DNA from: Magnetospira sp.
GTDB lineage: Bacteria; Pseudomonadota; Alphaproteobacteria; Rhodospirillales; Magnetospiraceae
Length of the DNA stretch: 9,020 nt
Direction: 5' to 3'
Assembly (NCBI GenBank): GCA_028277325.1
Contig: JANQGL010000217.1
Coordinates: 1-9,020 of the forward strand
Positions 1 through 7,817 of the stretch are shown piece after piece (the stretch's first letter is position 1; each line of letters begins with the position of its first letter). The notes beneath the pieces are model-generated. The model had not been told where the DNA came from. It searched no databases and worked only from the letters and a program-made list of their open reading frames with translations. The position numbers were made by a program, and so were the translations under genes.

Positions 1-434
1 CCGAGCGCTTCCTGGTCGCCGGGGCGGTGGTCAACTGGCGGCCGACCCCGGTCCTGCCGAGCGTGCCCGGCCGTGCCGGCACCCTCCGGGCGATGGTCAA
101 GCACCTGCTCGACAACGCGGTCGACGCCCTGGCCGAGAGCGGCTCGGCGACCCGCGAGATCGACCTGCGCACCGCGATCACCCCGGACGGCCTGGTCGAG
201 GTGACGATCGAGGATACCGGTCCGGGCATCCCCGAGGATCGGCGGTTCGCCGTGTTCGAGCCGTTCCATTGCGGCTGGCGGCGCCCGCGCGGCCACGCCG
301 GGATGGGCCTCACCATCGCCCAGCAGGCGGTGTTCGCGCAAGGCGGCGGCATGGTCCTCGAAACCGCCGCCGGCGGCGGGTGCCGGGTCCGGGTGACCCT
401 CACCACCCGGGTGCCGCAGAGCGCGGATGGTTAG
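1..434 (+). CDS. nifL: NifL, C-terminal ATPase domain (5' part outside window)
   Basis: The reading frame is open from the first bases (first full codon at base 3) to TAG at 432-434, so only the C-terminal end is present. It shows a GHKL (HATPase_c) ATP-binding domain: an N box (HLLDNAVDAL, about bases 102-131), a G1 box (EDTGPGIP) and a G2 box (GHAGMGL). NifL binds NifA and blocks it when oxygen or fixed nitrogen is high; in the family, redox is sensed by an N-terminal FAD-PAS domain and adenine nucleotide by this domain. Identity rests on the domain plus the directly following nifA, which is the usual nifLA order. The F-box region reads FEPFHCGWRRPRG, without the Thr-Lys seen in most sensor kinases. 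The H-box region and PAS domains lie outside the window, so a generic histidine kinase cannot be fully excluded. Confidence 0.82.
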   Translation, partial: ERFLVAGAVVNWRPTPVLPSVPGRAGTLRAMVKHLLDNAVDALAESGSATREIDLRTAITPDGLVEVTIEDTGPGIPEDRRFAVFEPFHCGWRRPRGHAGMGLTIAQQAVFAQGGGMVLETAAGGGCRVRVTLTTRVPQSADG

Positions 435-437
435 GAG
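433..437 (+). promoter_or_regulatory. Ribosome binding site deciding the nifA TTG start
   Basis: AGGAG overlaps the nifL stop codon and lies 9 bases before TTG at 447. The alternative ATG at 471 has no good Shine-Dalgarno at normal distance. The placement suggests that nifA translation is coupled to termination of nifL. Confidence 0.6.
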
Positions 438-446
438 CACACCCCC

Positions 447-2024
<1,578 letters not shown>

Positions 2025-2074
2025 GACGCCGGCCGGCGCGACGATGCGGCGCCGCGACGGGGCCTGCGGCCTAT

Positions 2075-2121
2075 CGCAAATGCCAGGAAAACCGGGTCGG
2101 TTTTCGCAGATGAGATTTGCG
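2075..2121. terminator. Nested inverted repeats, possible bidirectional terminator
   Basis: Two nested inverted repeats lie between the convergent nifA and kinase genes. The inner one is a perfect 8-bp stem GAAAACCG/CGGTTTTC with a 3-base loop (2087-2105). The outer one is CGCAAAT (2075-2081) with ATTTGCG (2115-2121). The A-run and T-run in the inner stem give a U-rich 3' arm on either strand, which fits a bidirectional terminator, although no separate T-tract follows. The rest of the 191-base gap also holds a 12-bp palindrome CGCCGGCCGGCG (2027-2038) just after the nifA stop, and a 7-bp hairpin TCGCGCG/CGCGCGA (2189-2206) near the kinase stop. I see no credible gene in this gap. Confidence 0.45.
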
Positions 2122-2215
2122 CGGCCCATACGGTTCGCGGGCGATTCACGATCAGAACGGGGGCACGCGGTGGCTCCGTCTTGATCGATCGCGCGCTATC
2201 GCGCGAGGCGCGGGG

Positions 2216-3064
2216 TCATACCCCGAACCGGCTCAGGGTGCGGTCGACCGACCCCACGTAGGAGCCGCCGAACAGCCGCACGTGGACCAGCAGCGGATAC
2301 AGGTTGTAAAGGTCGCGGCGCTCCTCGAAAAAGCCGGGGGCGAGCGGGCGCAGCTCCTGGTAGCGGCCGAAGAAGGCCTGCCCGAAGGTCCCGAACAGGG
2401 TCGAGAAGGCGAGTTCGATCTCCGGGTCGCCGTGGTAGACCGCCGGGTCGACGAAGCCGGCGATGCGGTCGCCCCGGCACAGCACGTTGCCGGTCCACAT
2501 GTCGCCGTGCATCAGCGACGGGAACGGCGGTTCGTCGATCCAGCGTTCCAGCCGCGCGGCCAGCTTCTCCACCCGGTCCAGGTGGCGCCCCGGCAGCCGC
2601 CCGGCCTGTTCCGCCTCCCGCGCCATGTAGAGCAGCCTGTGGTCGCGGAAAAAGGCGCGCCAGGAGTCGGTCGGCGGGTTGGGCTGATGCAGGCCGCCGA
2701 TCAGGGTGTCGCGCTCCAGGCCGTGGGCGGCGCCGCGCACCTCGTGCAGATGCGCCAGAAGCTCCGCCGCGTGGGCCTGGGAGGCCGCGTTGAGGCCCTG
2801 GCCGCCGTCGACCCAGGTCATCACCAGGAGGCTCGGCTCGGCGTGCAGGACGCGCGGCACCGGCAGGTGCGGCGCCAGCACGTCGAGCATGTAGCCCTCG
2901 ACGTCGAGGCCGCTGCCGGCGTTGCCCAGCTTGGCGACCACCGGCTCGGCGCCGTCCAGGGTGACCTTGTAGACGTCGCCCACGCAGCCGCCGCCGAGGC
3001 CGCGGAAGGCGGTCGGCCGGTGGCCGGTGACCCGCTGGATGGTGTCGCCGATCTCCGCGCGCAC
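2216..3064 (-). CDS. Fructosamine/ribulosamine-3-kinase family protein
   Basis: A 282-residue cytoplasmic kinase of the fructosamine-3-kinase family (aminoglycoside phosphotransferase fold). Members phosphorylate O-3 of ketosamines attached to protein amino groups; the product then breaks down and frees the lysine. Visible features are a Gly-rich nucleotide loop (LGGGCVGDVYKV, 23-34), the ATP-binding lysine in VVAK (Lys45), the catalytic loop HGDMWTGN (186-193, Asp188) and the metal-binding Asp206 in FVDPA. The family is usually about 280-300 residues, so it is full length. Start is GTG with GGAG 6 bases upstream, inside the end of the phosphatase gene; only 3 bases separate the two genes, so they are almost certainly one operon with coupled translation. 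The pairing with a low-molecular-weight phosphatase favours ribulosamine or erythrulosamine as substrate. The exact substrate cannot be read from the sequence. Confidence 0.88.
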   Translation of the reverse strand: MRAEIGDTIQRVTGHRPTAFRGLGGGCVGDVYKVTLDGAEPVVAKLGNAGSGLDVEGYMLDVLAPHLPVPRVLHAEPSLLVMTWVDGGQGLNAASQAHAAELLAHLHEVRGAAHGLERDTLIGGLHQPNPPTDSWRAFFRDHRLLYMAREAEQAGRLPGRHLDRVEKLAARLERWIDEPPFPSLMHGDMWTGNVLCRGDRIAGFVDPAVYHGDPEIELAFSTLFGTFGQAFFGRYQELRPLAPGFFEERRDLYNLYPLLVHVRLFGGSYVGSVDRTLSRFGV

Positions 3065-3067
3065 GGC

Positions 3068-3541
3068 TTACTCCAGGTCCTGTCGGATGCGGTCGAGCAG
3101 GCCGGCCGAGGCACGCTCCACCAGGTCGTGCACGTGCTCGAAACCCTGCCGGCCGCCGTAGTAGGGGTCGGGGACGTCGCGGGTCCCGGTGTCGGGCGCG
3201 AAGTCCAGGAACAGGTGCAGCCGGTCCTCGCGGCCGGGCGGGCACAGGTGCCGCAGGTCGCGGTGGTTCTCGCGGTCCATGGCGATCACGTAATCGAACC
3301 GCTCGAAGTCCTCGCGCCGCGCCTGGCGGGCCCTGAGCCCGGAAATGTCGATGCCGCGCCGAAGCGCCGCCGCCTGGGCCCGCTTGTCCGGGGCGCTGCC
3401 CACGTGCCAGGCGCCGGTGCCGGCCGAATCGATGGCGATCCGGTCGTCCAGGCCGTGGCGCCGAACCAGATCGCGGAACAGGCCCTCGGCGGTCGGCGAA
3501 CGGCAGATGTTGCCGAGGCAGACGAACAGGACCTTGACCAT
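3068..3541 (-). CDS. Low-molecular-weight protein tyrosine phosphatase family
   Basis: A 157-residue phosphatase. The P-loop CLGNICRS at residues 8-15 gives the Cys8-X5-Arg14 signature, and DPYYG holds the general acid Asp125. Length and layout are typical for the family. Substrates may be phosphotyrosine proteins, but the human homologue LMW-PTP-A is also known to act on protein-bound ribulosamine-5-phosphate. With the ketosamine kinase 3 bases downstream, this is the attractive role here: it would remove the 5-phosphate before the kinase acts at O-3. The frame stays open upstream to an ATG at 3673, but that would overlap the divergent sirtuin gene. The ATG at 3541 has GGGGAG 5 bases upstream and puts the P-loop where the family has it. 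A regulatory role in exopolysaccharide phosphorylation is the alternative; no tyrosine kinase gene is seen nearby. Confidence 0.92.
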   Translation of the reverse strand: MVKVLFVCLGNICRSPTAEGLFRDLVRRHGLDDRIAIDSAGTGAWHVGSAPDKRAQAAALRRGIDISGLRARQARREDFERFDYVIAMDRENHRDLRHLCPPGREDRLHLFLDFAPDTGTRDVPDPYYGGRQGFEHVHDLVERASAGLLDRIRQDLE

Positions 3542-3608
3542 GTGGACTCCCCCGGCGCCCCTGTGGGACACTCCCTCCGTGACATAACGCCGACGAGGGT
3601 ATGAATCC
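3542..3608. promoter_or_regulatory. Divergent intergenic region between phosphatase and sirtuin genes
   Basis: These 67 bases hold both ribosome binding sites (GGGGAG on the minus strand, GAGGG at 3595-3599 on the plus strand). At least one promoter must lie here or in the flanking coding ends. I could not find a convincing -35/-10 pair on either strand, so the assignment is positional only. Confidence 0.4.
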
Positions 3609-4319
3609 ATGCGCGCCGAGTCCATCGTCATTCTGACCGGAGCCGGAATCTCCAAGGAATCGGGGCTCGACACGTTCCGCGACGCGGACGGGATCTGGGC
3701 CCGCCACTCCCTGGAGGACGTGGCGACGCCGGAGGGATTCGCCCGCGATCCGGATCTGGTGCACGCCTTCTACAACGACCGCCGGCGGCAGCTCCCGACG
3801 GTCGACCCCAACCCGGCCCACGTCGCCCTGGCGCGCCTGGAGCGGGACTGGCCGGGCCGGGTGCTGCTGGTGACCCAGAACATCGACGACCTGCACCGGC
3901 GGGCCGGCAGCCGCGACCTGCTGCACATGCACGGCGAACTGTCGAAGGTGCGCTGCCTGGCCTGCGGCGCGATCATGCAGTGGATCGGCGACCTGTCGGC
4001 CCGAGACGCCTGCACCGCCTGCGCGACGGTCGGCAGCCTGCGTCCCCACATAGTGTGGTTCGGCGAGGTTCCGCTGCACATGCCGGAAATCCTCGCGGCC
4101 CTCGATTCCTGCGGGCTGTTCCTGTCGATCGGCACCTCGGGCACGGTCTATCCGGCGGCCGGTTTCGTGTCGCACGTGCGGACGCGCGGCCGGGCGCGCA
4201 CGGTGGAATTGAACCTGGAGCCGTCGCACGGCGCCAGCCTGTTCGCCGAGACGGTGCACGGCCCGGCCAGCCAGGTGGTCCCCGCCTTCGTGGACGAACT
4301 GCTCGCCGGCCTCGGATGA
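3609..4319 (+). CDS. NAD-dependent protein deacylase, class III sirtuin (CobB-like)
   Basis: A 236-residue Sir2 enzyme that removes acyl groups from lysine using NAD+ and yields nicotinamide and O-acyl-ADP-ribose. Visible features are the NAD loop TGAGISKESG (10-19), TQNIDDLH (89-96), catalytic His108 in MHGE, and a zinc site Cys116/Cys119 and Cys135/Cys138. Tyr55 and Arg58 in FYNDRRR match the Y-X-X-R pair that in SIRT5 and E. coli CobB binds acidic acyl groups, so desuccinylase/demalonylase activity is predicted besides deacetylation. Start ATG has GAGGG 9 bases upstream. The gene is divergent from the phosphatase across 67 bases and overlaps the next gene by 4 bases (ATGA). Length and residues look intact. 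The symbol cobB would be reasonable, but I leave it open. Confidence 0.93.
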   Translation: MRAESIVILTGAGISKESGLDTFRDADGIWARHSLEDVATPEGFARDPDLVHAFYNDRRRQLPTVDPNPAHVALARLERDWPGRVLLVTQNIDDLHRRAGSRDLLHMHGELSKVRCLACGAIMQWIGDLSARDACTACATVGSLRPHIVWFGEVPLHMPEILAALDSCGLFLSIGTSGTVYPAAGFVSHVRTRGRARTVELNLEPSHGASLFAETVHGPASQVVPAFVDELLAGLG

Positions 4320-4906
4320 GCGGCGATCCGGTCGCCGCGCTGCTGGCCGAGGCGCGGGCCTGCCGGCGCTGCGCCGACAGCCTGCCGGCCGGGCCGCGTC
4401 CGGTTCTGCGGGCGGCGGCGACGGCGCGCCTGCTGATCGTCGGCCAGGCGCCGGGGACGCGGGTCCACGAGACGGGCATCCCCTGGAACGACCCGTCGGG
4501 CGACCGGCTGCGCGACTGGCTGAACCTGGACCGCGACCGGTTCTACGATGCGACGCGAATCGCCATCGTGCCGATGGGGCTGTGCTATCCGGGCCGCGAC
4601 GCCCACGGCGGCGACCTGCCGCCGCCCGGGGTCTGCGCGCCGCTGTGGCATCCGCGCCTGCCGGCCCTGCTGCCGGACCTGGCGTTGACCCTGCCGATCG
4701 GCGGCCATGCGCAGGCGTTCTATCTGGGCGACCGCCGCAAGCCGCGGATGACCGACACCGTGGCCGCGTGGCGCGACTATCTGCCGGCCCATCTGCCGCT
4801 GCCGCATCCCAGCTGGCGCAACAACGGGTGGCTGAAGCGCCACCCGTGGTTCGCAACCGAGCTTCTGCCCGAACTGCGGCGGCGGGTCGCCGGCCTGCTG
4901 GACTGA
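4316..4906 (+). CDS. Uracil-DNA glycosylase family protein, Fe-S type
   Basis: A 196-residue protein of the uracil-DNA glycosylase superfamily, expected to remove uracil or related deaminated bases from DNA. Motif A is GQAPGTRVHETGIPW (43-57); motif B lies around HPSWRNNGW (164-172). Four cysteines (16, 19, 90, 107) are spaced like the 4Fe-4S ligands of family 4 enzymes: CRRC at the N-terminus, then CYPGRD and a later Cys. It departs from classic family 4 in having Gln44 where GEAPG has Glu, and Trp in place of the Phe of the usual PF. So it belongs to a divergent subgroup, and its base specificity is uncertain. The start is ATG overlapping the sirtuin stop in ATGA, indicating translational coupling. 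It ends 7 bases before the convergent glucosaminidase stop. Confidence 0.83.
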   Translation: MSGDPVAALLAEARACRRCADSLPAGPRPVLRAAATARLLIVGQAPGTRVHETGIPWNDPSGDRLRDWLNLDRDRFYDATRIAIVPMGLCYPGRDAHGGDLPPPGVCAPLWHPRLPALLPDLALTLPIGGHAQAFYLGDRRKPRMTDTVAAWRDYLPAHLPLPHPSWRNNGWLKRHPWFATELLPELRRRVAGLLD

Positions 4907-4918
4907 GGCCCGCTCAGT
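4902..4918. terminator. Small inverted repeat holding both convergent stop codons
   Basis: ACTGAG (4902-4907) and CTCAGT (4913-4918) form a 6-bp stem with a 5-base loop. The glycosylase TGA and the glucosaminidase TGA sit symmetrically in the two arms. No T-tract follows, so activity as a terminator is weak inference; the symmetry may simply reflect two facing TGA codons. Confidence 0.25.
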
Positions 4919-5921
4919 TGCTGGCCGTCACCGGGACCCCGTCGGCGGCGGCGGTGACGATCGGCCCGCGCAGCCGCGCGTCGTCGAGCTTGCCGAGTTC
5001 GTTGGCCCGGATCACGGTGCGCAGGGTCGTCACGTAGTCGGCGCCGCGTTCCGAATAGCGGGTCAGGGTGCCGGCCAGCCGGTCGCCGTCGAGCGGCCCG
5101 CCCTGGCGCCGCAGGGCCGCCCGCCGGGCGCGGAAGTCCCGGTAGGCCGGGTGGGTGTTGAGGTTCACCGCGTAGGCGGCGACGCCTTCGATCAGATGGC
5201 CGAACACCTTGATCCGGTGCGTCTTGCCATCCTCGCGCTGACGCGGCACGAGGCCGTCGTCGTCGTCGGACCAGGTCCACTGGCCGAACAGGGCGTTGCC
5301 CTCGCGGGCGAATCGGGAGGTGCCCCAGCCGCTCTCCACCGCCGCCTGGGCGATGGCCAGCGACGGCGGCACGATGTCGAGCCGGCGCAGCAGGGCGCCG
5401 ACGTCCACGTCGTCATGGGACAGGCCGTACTGCTCGGCCTTGGCGGCCAGCCACAGACGATCGTGCGCCGGCACCCGCCGGCCGGCCTGGCGGCGGTCGC
5501 GAATCGACGTCAGCCGCGCGCGGTCCTTCAGGATCGCCTGGTTGACCTCCAGCACCAGCGGCAGCACGGCGCCGATGAACAGGGCCTTGCGGCGCTCGAC
5601 GCGGGACACCTCGTGCAGGTCGGCCGGCATGCTGGCGAGCAGCAGGCGCGGCACGTCGGCATGGCCGGACTTCACCGCGTCGACCGAATAGTCGAGGCGC
5701 TTGAACGCGCCCGCCACCGCGTTGACCGTCAGGTGGCGGTCGCGGCCGGCGCGCAGCGGCGGCAGGGCCACCGTCTCGATCCCGGGGCGCTCGGGCCAGG
5801 TCACGATCGCGTGCGGCGAACGGGTGGTCAGGTCGACCGGGCGCAACGCCATGGTGGCCACAACGGCGCCCGCGACCGCGATCAAGGAAACTTTTTCAAA
5901 CAGGCTCTTAGGCTGGTTCAT
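4914..5921 (-). CDS. Bax-like glucosaminidase, membrane-anchored
   Basis: A 335-residue protein with a C-terminal glucosaminidase domain (GH73-like, resembling E. coli Bax), which in this family cleaves beta-N-acetylglucosaminyl bonds of peptidoglycan. The motif around VESGWGTSRFAREGN (195-209) holds the catalytic Glu196, followed by LFGQWTW; the conserved EGVAAYAVNLNTHPAYRDFR stretch (245-264) comes next. Residues about 11-27 are hydrophobic after a Lys-containing start, giving a signal anchor or uncleaved signal peptide, so the enzyme should face the periplasm. The ATG at 5921 is chosen because AGGA lies 6 bases upstream; ATGs at 5927 and 5936 are less well placed, and the frame stays open to 6020. 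The first codons are AT-rich compared with the rest. Neighbours give no direct hint of role. Confidence 0.87.
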   Translation of the reverse strand: MNQPKSLFEKVSLIAVAGAVVATMALRPVDLTTRSPHAIVTWPERPGIETVALPPLRAGRDRHLTVNAVAGAFKRLDYSVDAVKSGHADVPRLLLASMPADLHEVSRVERRKALFIGAVLPLVLEVNQAILKDRARLTSIRDRRQAGRRVPAHDRLWLAAKAEQYGLSHDDVDVGALLRRLDIVPPSLAIAQAAVESGWGTSRFAREGNALFGQWTWSDDDDGLVPRQREDGKTHRIKVFGHLIEGVAAYAVNLNTHPAYRDFRARRAALRRQGGPLDGDRLAGTLTRYSERGADYVTTLRTVIRANELGKLDDARLRGPIVTAAADGVPVTASN

Positions 5922-5986
5922 GGACATTCCTGGCATCGCCAAGCCGATGCCGCTCCAGGTGTCACCAGTCCGCCGAGGACGCAAGC

Positions 5987-6044
5987 GCCCTGTCGGGCCG
6001 CCCGTGTCGGGCCCTCCCAACGTTCGACGTTGCCTCGACAGGGC
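5987..6044. repeat. Inverted and direct repeats upstream of the glucosaminidase gene
   Basis: The 208-base gap 5922-6129 contains a 9-bp inverted repeat, GCCCTGTCG (5987-5995) with CGACAGGGC (6036-6044). Inside it lies a second palindrome, CAACGT-TCG-ACGTTG (6018-6032), and a direct repeat of TGTCGGGCC (5991-5999 and 6005-6013). It sits after the nfuA stop and before the glucosaminidase start, so it could be an operator, an mRNA leader structure or a terminator without a T-tract. I cannot name a regulator. No gene is seen in this gap. Confidence 0.4.
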
Positions 6045-6129
6045 CTAAGCATCTATGAATCGACGGCCGGAAGGCCACCCCAAAAGGCGATTTTCGCAGG
6101 CGGAACGATCGCCCCGTGTGGCACAAATG

Positions 6130-6675
6130 TTACTCGACCGCGCGCACCTCGACCACTTCCGGCACGTAGTATTTCAGCATGTTTTCAATACCATGCTTGA
6201 GCGTGGCGGTCGAGCTGGGGCAGCCGGCGCAGGACCCCTGCATATGCAGATAGACGATTCCGTCATCGAAAGAACGGAACACGATATCGCCGCCGTCCTG
6301 GGCCACCGCCGGGCGGACCCGGGTTTCCAGAAGCTCCTTGATCCTGGCGGTCAGCGGATCGTCGTCGCCCGCCTCCTCGGCCGCCTGTTCGGCCATCACC
6401 GGGTGGCCGCCCGACAGGTGGTCCATGATGGCGCCGAGGACCACCGGCTTGAGGCTGGTCCAGCCCGACTCGACGCTCTTGGTCACCGTGATGAAGTCGG
6501 CGCCCAGGAACACCCCGGCCACGCCGTCCAGCCCGAACAGGCGCTCGGCCAGCGGCGATTTGCCGGCCGCCTCGGCGGCGGTCGCGAAGTTGGCGCTGCC
6601 CCGGCCGAGCACGTCGCGTCCGGGCAGGAACTTGAGGGTGGCCGGATTGGGGGTGGCCTCGGTCTGGATGAACAT
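6130..6675 (-). CDS. nfuA: NfuA-type Fe-S cluster carrier
   Basis: A 181-residue Fe-S carrier or scaffold that hands 4Fe-4S clusters to target enzymes in the cytoplasm. The N-terminal Nfu domain (about 1-88) starts with the typical MFIQTEATPNPATLKFLPG. After an acidic linker (about 95-108) comes the NifU-like C-terminal domain (about 109-178) with QDGGDI and the cluster-binding Cys149-X2-Cys152 in GSCAGCPS. Length and layout match alphaproteobacterial NfuA and the mitochondrial NFU1 type. The start ATG is followed by the canonical N-terminus; AGGGA lies 9 bases upstream. It is a housekeeping paralogue of NifU rather than the nif-specific protein. It could still supply clusters to nitrogenase or to the Fe-S-type glycosylase in this window, which is speculation. 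Confidence 0.95.
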   Translation of the reverse strand: MFIQTEATPNPATLKFLPGRDVLGRGSANFATAAEAAGKSPLAERLFGLDGVAGVFLGADFITVTKSVESGWTSLKPVVLGAIMDHLSGGHPVMAEQAAEEAGDDDPLTARIKELLETRVRPAVAQDGGDIVFRSFDDGIVYLHMQGSCAGCPSSTATLKHGIENMLKYYVPEVVEVRAVE

Positions 6676-6747
6676 GGCGTGCGGTCCCTGGGGCGTTATC
6701 TCGACACTTCGGCCCTGAACATGGGTCGGGTCGGCCGGCGAATCAAG

Positions 6748-6766
6748 CCCGGCGTCCGCCGCCGGG
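6748..6766 (-). terminator. Hairpin after the DUF2333 gene, possible terminator
   Basis: A perfect 7-bp GC stem (CCCGGCG/CGCCGGG) with a 5-base loop begins 33 bases after the DUF2333 stop. On the minus strand it is followed by CTTGATT, a weak U-rich tail. It fits an intrinsic terminator separating this gene from nfuA. Confidence 0.45.
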
Positions 6767-6798
6767 ATAGAGCGCGAGGGCCAGACAGTCCGCGACCC

Positions 6799-7749
6799 TC
6801 ATTTGAGCAGGATGCTGGCCACTTCCTTGATCTGGGTGCGCGCCCGGATGAGGTAGAACCCCTGCGCCGCCAGGTGGCTCGGCGCCAGCTGCGAATCCGG
6901 ATCGCCGTTGAGGATCACGTAGGGCTGCAGGGACGCCGCGTCGCGCAATGAGTCCAGCATCTGGTCCCAGGTGGCGTCCAGCTCGCGCTCCCGGATCACC
7001 TTGGCGTAGTCGGCCTTCAGGGCCTCCAGCAGCAGGGCGTAGGCATAGAGCCGCCCCTTGATGTTGTAGAACACGTCGTCGGCCTTGAAGTCGATGATCC
7101 AGCCGTCGTCGATCCGCTGGTCGATGGTCGCCGACAGGGAGCCGATGTCGGCCGCGATGCGCTGCAGCGTCGCCTCCAGGTTGTCGGACCGCGTCTCGAA
7201 CACCGCGTTCCCCCTGGACAGCCGCTTGTTGTAGGACAGAAGGGCGCGCCGCGCCGCCCGGTACTGGGTCTCCGAGGCGGCGGTCGGGGCGAGCGACGTG
7301 GACAGGTCCATCCACCAGACGTCGCCCGGATACTTGAGCAGCCCGGCCGCCCGGTCCAGGTCCGCGTCGACGCCGCTGGTGCCGCGCACCCGGCCGATGT
7401 GGTCGCTCATCTCGATCGTGAAGCGGCCGAGCGCGTAGACGATGCCCTTCTGGAAGTTGGGCATGTTGTCGAGCGCCGCGCCGGGCAGGAAGAACGGGTC
7501 GTTGGCGGTCCAGCGGTGGAGGTCGGTCTCCCGCTCGATCAGCGCCGCCGCCACCGCGACCGCCTGGCTGCCGCCGTCGGGGACGTCCCCGGCGGCGAAG
7601 GTCAGGTCGTCGTCGATGCTGTGCACCACCGCCATGCCGACCGGATAGTAGAGCAGCAGGCTGATCAGCAGGAAGACGCCCATCTGGCGGGCGCCGCCGC
7701 GAAAGGTCAGGCGCGGCACGGCGTGCGGGGACGTGGCGGAACGGGTCAT
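6799..7749 (-). CDS. DUF2333 family membrane-anchored protein
   Basis: A 316-residue protein that I recognise as DUF2333 by overall character: one N-terminal membrane segment (about residues 23-43, MGVFLLISLLLYYPVGMAVVH split across it), then a soluble, mostly helical domain with features such as NDPFFLPGAALDNMPNFQKG (83-102), YPGDVWW and DGWIIDFKADDVFYN. The soluble part should be periplasmic. The function of the family is not known to me; no catalytic motif stands out. The start ATG has GGGAG 7 bases upstream. The gene follows the unknown 144-residue gene on the same strand after a 92-base gap, and a GC hairpin follows its stop, so it may be a single-gene transcript or the last gene of a two-gene unit. 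Confidence 0.8.
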   Translation of the reverse strand: MTRSATSPHAVPRLTFRGGARQMGVFLLISLLLYYPVGMAVVHSIDDDLTFAAGDVPDGGSQAVAVAAALIERETDLHRWTANDPFFLPGAALDNMPNFQKGIVYALGRFTIEMSDHIGRVRGTSGVDADLDRAAGLLKYPGDVWWMDLSTSLAPTAASETQYRAARRALLSYNKRLSRGNAVFETRSDNLEATLQRIAADIGSLSATIDQRIDDGWIIDFKADDVFYNIKGRLYAYALLLEALKADYAKVIRERELDATWDQMLDSLRDAASLQPYVILNGDPDSQLAPSHLAAQGFYLIRARTQIKEVASILLK

Positions 7750-7817
7750 GGCGAATCTCCCTTCCCGGCCGAGATAGTCGGGTCGAGGCCGGGGCGCCAG
7801 ACCGCCGGCGGCGGATT

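Noticed and set aside
2110..2184. Small ORF of 24 codons after nifA
   Set aside because: No ribosome binding site and it overlaps the inverted-repeat region; no support as a gene.
3542..3673. N-terminal extension of the phosphatase to an ATG at 3673
   Set aside because: It would overlap the sirtuin start and add 44 residues absent from the family; the ATG at 3541 has a good ribosome binding site and the canonical P-loop position.
2117..4856. Very long open frames opposite or across the kinase, phosphatase, sirtuin and glycosylase genes (495 residues on plus, 886 on minus)
   Set aside because: They are low-complexity Arg/Ala/Gly/Pro-rich translations typical of non-coding frames in GC-rich DNA, and they lie over genes with clear catalytic motifs.
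6119..6134. Sigma-54-like promoter TGGCACAAATGTTACT on the plus strand, tempting because nifA is nearby
   Set aside because: The essential -12 GC is AC here, it points antisense into nfuA, and no NifA site (TGT-N10-ACA) was noticed upstream.
5151..6951. Long plus-strand open frames antisense to the glucosaminidase, nfuA and DUF2333 genes
   Set aside because: No recognisable domains and biased composition; the minus-strand genes carry conserved motifs and good ribosome binding sites.
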